A stretch of 64,000 nt of DNA from Gammaproteobacteria bacterium. GTDB lineage: Bacteria > Pseudomonadota > Gammaproteobacteria > Pseudomonadales > Halieaceae. The translations under genes were made by a program, and so were the position numbers. This document shows, in pieces, positions 18,016 to 26,248 of the stretch. The stretch covers positions 34,065-98,064 of the forward strand of contig JAUICG010000021.1 of the NCBI GenBank assembly GCA_030427485.1, written 5' to 3'. The stretch's first letter is position 1, and every line of letters starts with the position of its first letter. The notes beneath the pieces are model-generated. The model saw only the letters and a list, made by a program, of their open reading frames with translations. It searched no databases and had not been told where the DNA came from.

Positions 18016-19574
18016 TGGCCAGGCAACGACAGGTATCGCGCACCCACGCGACAGGAGTCGCCGCGCTGGTGGGCGCTTGTCTTGCCGTCGTGGCAGTCGG
18101 GGGCTGCTCTGAGGCGCAACCTCCGCCTCTATCCTCCCCGGTCGAGGAGGCCTCACTCAATGCCGGAGCACCGCTGATTCTGGATGGCGTCACGGTGGTG
18201 AATACCCGCAATGGCGCCCTGCTGAAGAACCGTACTGTGATGATCGCCAATGGCAGGATCGAAAGTATTTCTCCCGGCGGCAAGCGAACGGCGGATGATA
18301 CTGTCCAACGGGTGGATGCCCGTGGCAAGTATCTGGTGCCCGGCTTTCTCGACATGCACGCGCACATGGCCGCCGACTGGTCCGACCCCAGCCTGAATGC
18401 GCTGCTGATGTTGAGCCAGGGTACTACCGGCTACCGACAGATGAGCGGTTCACTGGAACTTTTAGCGCAGCGCGCACAGGATGAAATCGCACCCTTCCCC
18501 GATGCCCCTGCACTGCAGGTGATGCCCGGGGATGTGCTGATGGGGCAGATCGCCAAAGATCCGGACGATGTGCGTGTTGAAATTCAGGAACAGGTCGCCG
18601 CGGGTGCAGATTTTATCAAAGCCGTCGATCTGGATCGGGCAACGTATCTGGCTGCGATTGCCGAAGCCCGGCGTCTGGGCGTGCCGCTTGCCGGGCACCT
18701 GCCGGCTACCATCAGTGTGACTGAAGCCAGTGACGCCGGTATGCGCGCGATCGAGCACCTGGGGCCCAACAGCAGTATTATGCTGAGTTGCTCGTCCGAC
18801 GAGGCTGCACTGCGAGCAATGATCGGCGAGCGGGGAGAACACGGCGCGCCGATTTTTCCCGACGCGGTCGCCTGGATACTGCAACCGGTGATTAAGCGGG
18901 TAATACAGCGAGTGCTCGCCAACCCGATCTTACTGAACGACGAGGACGGCTACACACTGACCCAGCGTCTGGTCGATACCTATGACGAGGGAAAATGTCG
19001 TGCGCTGGCAAAAACGCTCGCGGCAACCGATATGTGGCAGGTCCCAACCCTGATTCGATTGCGCACCATGGAGATCGCGGATGCGCCGGAATACCGCAAT
19101 GACACCCGGCTGAAATACGTTACGGGCGACAAGAGGTCGTTGTGGGAATCGGTTACCGCAGAATTCATCGAGGATGTCACCCCGGCGCAAAAAGAAACCC
19201 TCAGGCAGTTCTTCGAGCTGCAGATGACACTGACCGGAGTGCTCAATGACGCGGGCGTCAAGATGCTGACCGGATCCGATGTGGGTGGCGGCTGGATCAT
19301 TCCGGGCTTTGGCCTGCACCAGGAATTCGACCTGCTCGGGCAGGCAGGTGCCTCACCGCTCGAGGTGCTGCAGATGGCGACGATCAATGGCGCTGTTTTC
19401 CTCGGCAAAGAAGACACCATGGGTACTGTGGAGCCGGGCAGGGAAGCCAACCTTGTACTGCTGGACGCGAATCCGCTGGAGGATGTACAGAATCTGCATG
19501 CGATCAATGCGGTAGTCCGCAACGGCAACTACTACTCGCGCCAGGCCCTGCAGGATCTGATCGATGAACGGTAA
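18012..19574 (+). CDS. Lipoprotein amidohydrolase (imidazolonepropionase-like family)
   Basis: A 520-aa metal-dependent amidohydrolase with an N-terminal lipoprotein signal: basic MMARQRQ, a hydrophobic stretch and the lipobox-like VAVGGC (Cys32), followed by a Pro/Ser-rich linker. The HxH metal motif is FLDMHAHMA (H116, H118). Further ligand candidates are H in LAGHLPA, H in IEHLGPN and D in LTGSDVGGGW. The C-terminal beta-sandwich is ATINGAVFLGKEDTMG to ANLVLLDANPLED. It is membrane-anchored, so the reaction is probably periplasmic. It overlaps the FAH gene by 4 bp and the GST gene by 11 bp. The substrate is unknown; a cyclic amide, lactone or carboxyl-bearing intermediate is possible. Confidence 0.88.
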   Translation: MMARQRQVSRTHATGVAALVGACLAVVAVGGCSEAQPPPLSSPVEEASLNAGAPLILDGVTVVNTRNGALLKNRTVMIANGRIESISPGGKRTADDTVQRVDARGKYLVPGFLDMHAHMAADWSDPSLNALLMLSQGTTGYRQMSGSLELLAQRAQDEIAPFPDAPALQVMPGDVLMGQIAKDPDDVRVEIQEQVAAGADFIKAVDLDRATYLAAIAEARRLGVPLAGHLPATISVTEASDAGMRAIEHLGPNSSIMLSCSSDEAALRAMIGERGEHGAPIFPDAVAWILQPVIKRVIQRVLANPILLNDEDGYTLTQRLVDTYDEGKCRALAKTLAATDMWQVPTLIRLRTMEIADAPEYRNDTRLKYVTGDKRSLWESVTAEFIEDVTPAQKETLRQFFELQMTLTGVLNDAGVKMLTGSDVGGGWIIPGFGLHQEFDLLGQAGASPLEVLQMATINGAVFLGKEDTMGTVEPGREANLVLLDANPLEDVQNLHAINAVVRNGNYYSRQALQDLIDER

Positions 19575-20397
19575 CGCTGAACGCACGCTGTATACCTTCA
19601 CCAACTCCATCTGCACGCAAAAGGTTTTCATCACGCTGGCCGAAAAGCAACTCGACTACGACATGCACATCGTCAATCTGTTCAACAACGAACAGTTTGA
19701 TCCCGAATATCTCAAGCTGAATCCAAAAGGCGTGGTGCCGACGCTGGTCGATGGCGATAACGTGGTCATCGAATCCACCTTGATCTGCGAGTACCTCGAT
19801 GAAACCTACCCGGATCCACCGCTTGCGCCCGCCACCCCGATCGGGCGAGCCACGATGCGTTTGTGGTCAAAACAGGTTGACGAGGGTATTTTCGCGGCGG
19901 CTCGCGAGCTGAGTTTTTCCGCGCAGTTTCGCGAAAAGCTCAAGACAATGACCGAGGATCAGCGACAGGTACGATTCCGCAATGTCGGCGACCCGGAGCG
20001 CCACGCGGCCTTCAAGTCCACGTACGAGGAGGGTGTGAACAGCCCGTTCGTACTGCAGGCCATCGGCAATTTCGAAAAGATGTTCAAATTGCTTGAGCAA
20101 GCCCTGGCGCAATCCGGCGGCCCCTGGATTCTCGGCGACAGCTACACGCTGGCCGATATCAACCTGACGCCTTTCGTCTACCGCGTGGAATACCTGAACC
20201 TGCTGGATTTGTGGCTGCAGGACAAACCCCGGGTACAGCAGTGGTGGGCAATGGCCCGCGCGCGACCCAGCGCGGTGGCAACCATTCCCGGGAGGCTGGC
20301 GGCGGAGGTCGTTGCCGATATGACACACTTTGGCGGCCTGATTCGCGACCGGGTCGCCCAGCGCCGGCAGGAATACCTGAATATGATGCAGCGATAA
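19564..20397 (+). CDS. Glutathione S-transferase family protein
   Basis: A 277-aa GST. The N-terminal thioredoxin fold has YTFTNSICTQKVFITL, where Ser/Cys near residue 14 may be catalytic, then NPKGVVPTLVDGD with the cis-Pro and ESTLICEYLDETYP with the glutathione-binding Glu-Ser pair. The C-terminal helical domain includes ILGDSYTLADINLTPF, the conserved N-capping/hydrophobic staple region. It is longer than usual by about 50 residues, with extra sequence between the domains and a basic C-terminal helix. It overlaps the lipoprotein amidohydrolase gene by 11 bp. It is not closely similar to the GST at 1360-2007. Confidence 0.9.
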   Translation: MNGNAERTLYTFTNSICTQKVFITLAEKQLDYDMHIVNLFNNEQFDPEYLKLNPKGVVPTLVDGDNVVIESTLICEYLDETYPDPPLAPATPIGRATMRLWSKQVDEGIFAAARELSFSAQFREKLKTMTEDQRQVRFRNVGDPERHAAFKSTYEEGVNSPFVLQAIGNFEKMFKLLEQALAQSGGPWILGDSYTLADINLTPFVYRVEYLNLLDLWLQDKPRVQQWWAMARARPSAVATIPGRLAAEVVADMTHFGGLIRDRVAQRRQEYLNMMQR

Positions 20398-20606
20398 ACG
20401 CAGTCGAGCCGCCATGCCCGGACATGATCGAAAAGAGTTATCGCCCATCGATTTCTGGCATCTGGTGAGTGCACACGGGTTGCCATATGCTTTTTCAATC
20501 CAGTATTCATGCGCCGAAGTAAGCGCGGCGCCAGGGGACAGCCGGTACCGGCACGATGCCCGGCACCGCATCAGACAATCACCGACACCTCGAGGAATTT
20601 CAGCCC

Positions 20607-21179
20607 ATGTCTGCCAAACCGAAATTTGCCCACGTTGTTTACCAGACTGCCCAGGCCAAAGCGATGCGTGACTGGTACTGCGCAGTGCTCGACGGACACG
20701 TGGTGTATGAAGACGAAACACTGACCTTCATTACCTTCGATGACGAACACCACCGCGTCGCGCTGCTGCACCCGCCCATCCCCATGCAAGCGAAAACCGA
20801 GCTCACCGCCGCCGCGCATCATACCGCGTATACCTTTGCCGGCCTGGACGACCTGCTGGCACGGTATGTACTGCTGCGCGACGGCGGGATAACACCCGCG
20901 GTGTGCATCTCTCACGGTGTTACAACCTCGCTGTACTACTGCGACCCCGACGGCAATTTCGTCGAGATGCAGATCGACGTGTTCGAGCGGCCAGAAGATG
21001 CCACGGCCTATATGCACGGCGCGGAGTATGCCGCCGACTCGGTGGGCCCCGCCTTCGATCCCGAGAAAATGCTTGAAGCGCGCCGCGCCGGCGCCGGCGT
21101 TGAGGAATTGTGTAACCGCGCGTGGTGCGTCGACGCTGGCCTGGGCAATCCGCTGGAAGTCCTGATGGGTCCGCGTTAA
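20607..21179 (+). CDS. VOC-fold protein, extradiol (catechol 2,3-) dioxygenase-like
   Basis: A 190-aa vicinal-oxygen-chelate protein. ATG 20607 is chosen because GAGGA lies upstream and the conserved fold starts immediately (KPKFAHVVYQT). Two beta-alpha-beta-beta-beta modules are visible. Metal ligands by position would be H9, H72 (AAHHTAYTF) and E120 (CDPDGNFVEMQID), the H-H-E set of type I extradiol dioxygenases. A polar C-terminal tail ends the protein. It is 209 bp after the GST gene. It is the only candidate ring-cleavage enzyme in the island, but a glyoxalase-like or isomerase role is also possible because many short VOC proteins are not dioxygenases. Confidence 0.82.
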   Translation: MSAKPKFAHVVYQTAQAKAMRDWYCAVLDGHVVYEDETLTFITFDDEHHRVALLHPPIPMQAKTELTAAAHHTAYTFAGLDDLLARYVLLRDGGITPAVCISHGVTTSLYYCDPDGNFVEMQIDVFERPEDATAYMHGAEYAADSVGPAFDPEKMLEARRAGAGVEELCNRAWCVDAGLGNPLEVLMGPR

Positions 21180-21216
21180 TCCGCGCGCCCGGCCCGCGAA
21201 ACACGCCACCCGCGGT

Positions 21217-21254
21217 GATGCCCTGGCGGTATCAGGCTGAAGGCCTCGGCATCT
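21217..21254 (-). promoter_or_regulatory. LysR operator site E (upstream of second Rieske oxygenase)
   Basis: Read on the minus strand: AGATGCCGAGG at the right, then GATACCGCCAGGGCATC (complement of 21217-21233). Spacing equals that of sites A-D and GAT-N11-ATC is kept; the final half is GCATC instead of GTATC. It lies 123-160 bp before the Rieske start at 21377. It is the most diverged of the five copies. Confidence 0.55.
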
Positions 21255-21376
21255 TTGGCGTGCCGCTGGCAGTCGCTATGATAAGGGCTCCAATCAACAG
21301 ATAATCGGGAATCCAACCTGCCCCCGCGTTATCCAAAGCGAGTGGCAAGCTGATCCCGGCGGACAGGGAGCCCCCT

Positions 21377-22405
21377 ATGAAATATCTGCGCAACACCTGG
21401 TATGTCGCTGCCTGGTCGGACGAGATCAGTGGCGACAGGCCCCTCGCTCGCACCCTGCTGGACACTCCGGTGGCGCTGTATCGACGCAGCGACAATACCA
21501 CCGCCGCGATTCTGGATCGCTGTCCACACCGCTTCGCGCCACTGAGCGCAGGCTGTGTGAAGGATAACCAGGTCTTTTGTGCCTACCACGGGTTGGGCTT
21601 CGACGGCACGGGCACCTGCACCCACAATCCACACGGACCCATTCGACGCAGTATGGACATACCCTCCTACCGCACCCATGAAGCACACCGGGCCGTGTGG
21701 ATATGGATGGGCGAGCAGCAACAGGCTGATCCGGCGCTGATACCGGACCTGTCCTATCTCGCGGGAGCGCCGGAGACAGCCTTCAGCAAGGGGAATATGG
21801 TAGCGCAGGGCAACTACGAGATCTTCGTTGACAACATTCTGGACCTGAGCCACACAGACTACCTGCACCCGACGACGCTTGGCGGCGCAGGGATTACCGG
21901 CACCAAACCCGAGGTTCACGAAACCGACGATTTCGTGGATGTCACCTGGTTCGTGCCCAATCAGTCGCCCTCTCCCCTGCTGAAGAGCTTGTTCGCCGAG
22001 TTGCCGGAGAAAACTGACACCTTCCAGCGGGTCCGCTGGTACGCCCCCGGCGTGATGCGCCTGGTTGCCGGCAGTATGGCGGCTGGCGCACCGGAGGCAG
22101 AGGCGATGGCGAACTTCAACGCCCATATCCTCACCCCGGAGACGGCGACTTCCTCACATTATTTCTACGCGGCCACACGTAACTTTCGCGTGGAAGACGG
22201 GGAGTTGAACCAACAGATCGCGGCGACCCGCGAGCATATTTTCGGCACTGAAGACAAGCCGATGATCGAAGCTATCCAGAATCGCATGGGTGACGCGGAG
22301 TTCTGGTCGCTGAACCCCCTGCTGTTCTCGATCGACGCGGCCCCGGTCAGGGTCAGGCGCAGACTGCAGCGATTGATCGATGCGGAGCAGGGCGACCCCT
22401 GCTGA
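21377..22405 (+). CDS. Rieske non-heme iron oxygenase alpha subunit B (VanA-like)
   Basis: A 342-aa VanA/TsaM-type oxygenase. Rieske ligands are C49 and H51 (CPHRFAPLS) and C68 and H71 (CAYHG). Mononuclear-iron candidates are D156, H159 and H164 in NILDLSHTDYLHP. ATG 21377 follows GGGAGCCCCCT. It is the same family and length as the enzyme at 11841-12869 but clearly diverged from it, so not a recent duplicate. It has its own operator E upstream and ends convergent to the second TonB receptor. Like its relative it lacks a neighbouring reductase gene. An O-demethylase role would fit methoxylated lignin-type aromatics (inference). Confidence 0.92.
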   Translation: MKYLRNTWYVAAWSDEISGDRPLARTLLDTPVALYRRSDNTTAAILDRCPHRFAPLSAGCVKDNQVFCAYHGLGFDGTGTCTHNPHGPIRRSMDIPSYRTHEAHRAVWIWMGEQQQADPALIPDLSYLAGAPETAFSKGNMVAQGNYEIFVDNILDLSHTDYLHPTTLGGAGITGTKPEVHETDDFVDVTWFVPNQSPSPLLKSLFAELPEKTDTFQRVRWYAPGVMRLVAGSMAAGAPEAEAMANFNAHILTPETATSSHYFYAATRNFRVEDGELNQQIAATREHIFGTEDKPMIEAIQNRMGDAEFWSLNPLLFSIDAAPVRVRRRLQRLIDAEQGDPC

Positions 22406-22418
22406 TTGCGCGCGGCAT

Positions 22419-22469
22419 ACCTGGTCGCTCTTTTACTTCGAAGGCGAACGCTGTCACAGCGGACCAGGT
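22419..22469. terminator. Possible bidirectional terminator hairpin
   Basis: ACCTGGTC-GCT at 22419-22429 pairs with AGC-G-GACCAGGT at 22458-22469 (one bulge), between the convergent Rieske and TonB receptor genes. The loop is long (28 nt) and includes TTTT. It is weak by rho-independent criteria. Confidence 0.35.
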
Positions 22470-22472
22470 TGG

Positions 22473-24833
22473 CTACCAATCGAAATCGTAGCTGACGGTG
22501 GCGCCCCAGGTGCGCGGGTTGCCAATGCGGGCGAGTAGCAAGCCGCCCTGGTTGGTGGCTGCGCCATTGACCACATCCTGTGTCACCGACACGCCGCCCG
22601 CGAGGTACTCTTCATCATTCAGGTTCTGGCCCCACAGGGTCAGGCGCCACTTGTCCATGCTATAGGATGCGCTGGCGTCGAACAGGCCATACCCGTCCAT
22701 CTTGCCGGGTTGGACGTTACCAAGATCCCACCAGAAATCTCCCGTGTAGCGGTAAGCCAGACGGAAATCGACCTCGCTGCCGTTGCTCAGGGGCAGGTTG
22801 TACAGGGCGACCGCGGTCGCGGAGTAGTCCGGCGCCTGCGCCAGGTCGAATCCTTCAATAGGGACACTCAGCGGCGAACTCGGTGCGTCCTTGACCTTGG
22901 TGTCGAGCACGCCGCCGGTGAGGCTCAAACTCAGCCCCTCGACAACAGGCGGCAGCCAGATGACTTCAAGCTCCGCCCCTTTCACTTCAGCGGACCCGGC
23001 ATTGATGATTACCTGGGTAGCGGTGGTCGGATCGCCCGGTACCGCTTCCTGGCGCAGCGACAACTGCATATCATCGTAATCGACCAGGAAGGCGGTGAGG
23101 TTCAGCTGCAGGGTGTTATCGAACAGCTGCGACTTGACCCCCAGTTCGTAGTTGTCGGCGTACTCGGGTTCAAAGGGCACCTGCGCAAGCGCCTGGGTGG
23201 GCGCGTCGCCCTGGAAGCCGCCACTTTTAAAGCCCCGGGAATAGGTACCGTAAAACATCAGGTCATCCACGGGCCGGTAGTCCAGGGAGATCTGCCAGGT
23301 GGGCTCATCCCAGGACTCGTTGCTGGTGGTGGCGGGGTAGACCTCGAGCGCGGGGTTCAGGTTATTGATCCAGGGCTCGTTACCCAGCGGATTACTGACA
23401 CCCGAGGTGAATTCAAGATCATCGAACGTCCAGCGTCCGCCCAGGGTGAGGCCTACCGTCTCCGTCAACGCATAATTCAGGTGAGTAAACGCGGCGTAGC
23501 TGGTCCGGTTGGCCCGTTGCGTCCACAGCGGCGCGGAGGTGCTGCCGGGACCGACCGGGTCGGTCGTCACCCGCCGTTTGCGAATCTGCGAGCGGTCGAC
23601 ATCCTCGTAACTCAGGTAGAGTCCGAGCAGCCAGTCCAGGCGACCATCCATCGTCATTGGGCTGCCATCCACCGAGGCCAGGCGAAACTCCTGGGAATAG
23701 GCGTTCATCGTTTCATCGGCATCGATTTCCGAGCGGAAACCCGCGCCGCCCACGGGCCCGTATTGCGGTGCGATGTTCGCGGTATCGCGACTCTCGTCAA
23801 AATCCAGGTATTGGTAGCCTGTTATGGACGTTAACTCACCCAGGCCGGTCTCGTAATTCAGCCTGATCGTGGCGAGCGTGAATTTTGAATCGAGCCCGCC
23901 CGCGGTGTTGCCGTCATCGACGTCGTGAAAACCCAGGGGAAGATCCGCTATCTCGAAGAAAGTCCCGATGCCGGACAGGATATTGGTTGGCTTTACATGG
24001 ATAGCGTTGCTTTTCGCCCGGGCGTAGTGGACGCTGGAGAACCAGGTCAGTTTGTCCGTGGGCGTTCCCTGCAGCGCGACCCGACCCGAAATATTGTCAA
24101 CGTCGTCCATGTCACCCTTGCAATCGGTGCAGGGGCCGAAATTATTAAAGGGGTCGGGGTTGGTCTCGGCGGCATCGTAAACGTACTCGTTGTCGATGTA
24201 GCCGTCCCGCTTCTGGTAATTCACCACCGCGCGAACCGCGGTGTCTTCGTTTATCGGAGTATTGAACATGCCCCTGGCCTCGAAGAGGCTGTAATCGCCG
24301 GCACCTACTTCAACGAACGCGTCATTTTCCATCACCGGCCTGTTGTTGATGACGTTGATGGCTCCGCCCACCACGTTCTTGCCGTACAGCGTACCCTGTG
24401 GGCCGCGCAGGACTTCGATTCGTTCGACGTCGAACATATCCAGCGACGCCGCGCCCTTGCGGGTGAGCGCAACATCGTCGATGGTCAGGCCAACCGAGTC
24501 CTGGGCGCCCGCCTCCGCGAGATTGGTGCCGATACCGCGGATGGTGATAGTGCGCGCGGTAGCGCTGGTATTTGCAATCACAATGTTCGGTGTGTACTCG
24601 GCAATCGCCTGCACATCGGTCAGGCGCGCCTCTGCTATGGTGCCAGTGTCGAAGGCTACAATCGACACGGGGATATCCTGGGCATTCTCGGCGCGCTTCT
24701 GCGCGGTCACGATCACTTCCTCCAGACCGGCCGCGTGTGCGTCCACCGCGGACGCAGCCAGTACAGCGGCGACAATGTTTGGCCACTGTCGCACGATTGT
24801 GGTGCTTCTGGATTTGGTGCAAAAACCTTTCAT
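22473..24833 (-). CDS. TonB-dependent outer-membrane receptor 2
   Basis: A 786-aa TonB-dependent receptor. ATG 24833 has AGGAGG 7 nt upstream. A signal peptide ends around VDAHA. LEEVIVTAQKRAENAQDIPV and the plug block VLRGPQGTLYGKNVVGGAIN are standard. It ends in VSYDFDW, an aromatic terminal residue. The barrel shows no siderophore-receptor hallmark, and it resembles receptors found beside aromatic or steroid catabolic genes in sphingomonads and marine gammaproteobacteria. Operator C lies 111-148 bp upstream, linking it to the same LysR regulon. It is not especially similar to receptor 1 beyond family motifs. Confidence 0.95.
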   Translation of the reverse strand: MKGFCTKSRSTTIVRQWPNIVAAVLAASAVDAHAAGLEEVIVTAQKRAENAQDIPVSIVAFDTGTIAEARLTDVQAIAEYTPNIVIANTSATARTITIRGIGTNLAEAGAQDSVGLTIDDVALTRKGAASLDMFDVERIEVLRGPQGTLYGKNVVGGAINVINNRPVMENDAFVEVGAGDYSLFEARGMFNTPINEDTAVRAVVNYQKRDGYIDNEYVYDAAETNPDPFNNFGPCTDCKGDMDDVDNISGRVALQGTPTDKLTWFSSVHYARAKSNAIHVKPTNILSGIGTFFEIADLPLGFHDVDDGNTAGGLDSKFTLATIRLNYETGLGELTSITGYQYLDFDESRDTANIAPQYGPVGGAGFRSEIDADETMNAYSQEFRLASVDGSPMTMDGRLDWLLGLYLSYEDVDRSQIRKRRVTTDPVGPGSTSAPLWTQRANRTSYAAFTHLNYALTETVGLTLGGRWTFDDLEFTSGVSNPLGNEPWINNLNPALEVYPATTSNESWDEPTWQISLDYRPVDDLMFYGTYSRGFKSGGFQGDAPTQALAQVPFEPEYADNYELGVKSQLFDNTLQLNLTAFLVDYDDMQLSLRQEAVPGDPTTATQVIINAGSAEVKGAELEVIWLPPVVEGLSLSLTGGVLDTKVKDAPSSPLSVPIEGFDLAQAPDYSATAVALYNLPLSNGSEVDFRLAYRYTGDFWWDLGNVQPGKMDGYGLFDASASYSMDKWRLTLWGQNLNDEEYLAGGVSVTQDVVNGAATNQGGLLLARIGNPRTWGATVSYDFDW

Positions 24834-24943
24834 GGGGACACCTCCTGCTTACCTTTTTGGTCTTATGTCTCCGGAGTGCGTGCTCCCGGCCCGTAGTATT
24901 TCACTGAAGTGCTGAAGGTTAGCGGGGGTGGACGACACGGCAA

Positions 24944-24981
24944 AGATACGAAAATGCCGGATGTGATACCGAAAAAGTATC
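24944..24981 (+). promoter_or_regulatory. LysR operator site C (upstream of TonB receptor 2)
   Basis: AGATACGAAAATGCC at the left and GATACCGAAAAAGTATC at 24965-24981. The right half is a perfect dyad, GATAC-N7-GTATC, and contains T-N11-A. Spacing and orientation relative to the target gene match sites A and B. Confidence 0.75.
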
Positions 24982-25113
24982 GTTTGAGGTTTTGAGGAAA
25001 TCGGATTGAGTTCAGACGTTATCCGACTACATCGGGAGAGTTCGAAAGTGGCGTTCGCCGTGCGCTGCAATTGGATCTTGGTTGTTGTGCTTTGGGTAAT
25101 CGGGAGCCTGGCC

Positions 25114-25190
25114 GGTTTCAGGGAGGGGAAAGCCATTTCAGTCGCTCCACGTAATTCGCTTGGTGAAATGGCTTTCCCCTCCCCGAAACC
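25114..25190. repeat. Hairpin element 1: 27-bp arms around a 23-nt conserved loop
   Basis: The left arm 25114-25140 (GGTTTCAGGGAGG ... CCATTTCA) is the reverse complement of 25164-25190 with one mismatch. The loop 25141-25163 starts GTCGCTCCACGT and ends TTCGCTTGG. It lies in the non-coding gap between TonB receptor 2 and the nucleotidyltransferase gene. There is no T-tract, so it is not a standard terminator. The loop recurs in element 2. Confidence 0.9.
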
Positions 25191-25290
25191 TCCATCTTCA
25201 ACTCGTTCAGCCAAATGCAACTGAAAGTTGTGTTGGTTCGACTACGTGACTTGGCTTTTTACGTTCGAATTACGCGCGATAGTGGAGGGA

Positions 25291-25365
25291 GGGTCTGCTC
25301 GGGGAACCGTTTTTCACCAAGCGAATCACGTGGAGCGACTGAAAAACGGTTCCCCGAGCAGACCC
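25291..25365. repeat. Hairpin element 2: 26-bp perfect arms, same loop inverted
   Basis: The left arm 25291-25316 (GGGTCTGCTCGGGG ... TTTTTCA) is a perfect reverse complement of 25340-25365. The loop 25317-25339 (CCAAGCGAAT ... GGAGCGAC) is the reverse complement of the element 1 loop with one difference. Apart from the inner TTTCA/TGAAA pair next to the loop, the arms share no sequence with element 1. The distance from element 1 is 100 bp. Confidence 0.9.
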
Positions 25366-25427
25366 GACCCTGCATGATCAGTGTATCCAGCTGATACGGC
25401 CTAACCCGCGTTCACATCGGGAAAGCC

Positions 25428-26246
25428 CTAAGCATCCTCAGCCGCAGCTTTTTCCAGAGCACCTTTGACCAGCATCAGGTCGGCAATGGAATCGACATCG
25501 ATCGCGGCATTCGCGTAGGGCAGGATCACCGCGCGCATGCGCAGTCCCAGGCGTTTGCTCAGCTTGGTCAGCGCCTCTTCCAGAGAGAGCAGGCCAAGGC
25601 GATAGCGTATCACCGCCCACCAGCCAAGCAGCCCGATCACAACCAGGGGTTTTTTGCGTTCCTGCTCGATCTTGCGCCAGAATTTCGCGGCGCGACGGCC
25701 CTCGGGCGTGATGAACGCAAACAGGTTACACCCGCAAAAATCCCCGTCACTGAAGCGCAGCACGGTTTTGCGGATGCCGGGATAGGCCTCGGCGACCAGC
25801 GCATAGGGCGCCAGCCCGACGGTGACGTCGACGTCGTCCGCCAGGCTCTGGCGACCGAAGGCATCGACAATTTCCGAGGTCAGCAACGGGTGATCCGCCG
25901 TGGTCAGCAATACCGCCTCGTCGGGCGACAGCGACTGCATCGCCTGGTAGGCGCTGGTACTCGGGCTGACACCGGGCTCGCTCCAGCTGACCTCGCCGTC
26001 ATCGATCCACTGTTGCAGCGGTGCATCCGTTGCCACTTCACTCGCCTCGGGCCCGGCCAGGCAGATCTTGCTCACAACCTTGGACAGGCGCAGGGAGTTG
26101 AGCACCCGGCGCACCATCGGCGTGCCGTCCAGGTCAATCATGGCCTTGCTGCCCGCCTTGGTATGATTGATCAGCGAATCCGCCTTGGTGCGATCACCCG
26201 CCAGTACTATGGCCGTTATCTGGTGCGTTTCGGGATCCAGGTGCAT
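25428..26246 (-). CDS. Nucleotidyltransferase family protein (MobA/IspD-like GT-A fold)
   Basis: A 272-aa NTP-transferase-like protein. The start ITAIVLAGDRTKADSL resembles the LAG nucleotide-binding loop of the MobA/GlmU/IspD fold but lacks the full GG(x)SxRMG signature. VLLTTADHPLLTSEIVDAF is the central Asp motif that positions metal and nucleotide, and RFSDGDFCGCNLFAF resembles the acceptor-side motif. The C-terminal helix includes a hydrophobic stretch, PLVVIGLLGWWAVI. It starts 2 bp after the GNAT gene stop, so the two are co-transcribed. It may activate a sugar phosphate, alditol phosphate or a similar polar head group for the neighbouring glycan/lipid cluster; this role is inferred from position. 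Confidence 0.8.
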   Translation of the reverse strand: MHLDPETHQITAIVLAGDRTKADSLINHTKAGSKAMIDLDGTPMVRRVLNSLRLSKVVSKICLAGPEASEVATDAPLQQWIDDGEVSWSEPGVSPSTSAYQAMQSLSPDEAVLLTTADHPLLTSEIVDAFGRQSLADDVDVTVGLAPYALVAEAYPGIRKTVLRFSDGDFCGCNLFAFITPEGRRAAKFWRKIEQERKKPLVVIGLLGWWAVIRYRLGLLSLEEALTKLSKRLGLRMRAVILPYANAAIDVDSIADLMLVKGALEKAAAEDA

Positions 26247-26248
26247 TA

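Noticed and set aside
25114..25365. Hairpins as integron attC sites, CRISPR repeats or terminators
   Set aside because: attC sites conserve the ends, not the centre; there are only two units in opposite orientation with different stems; no T-tract follows either.
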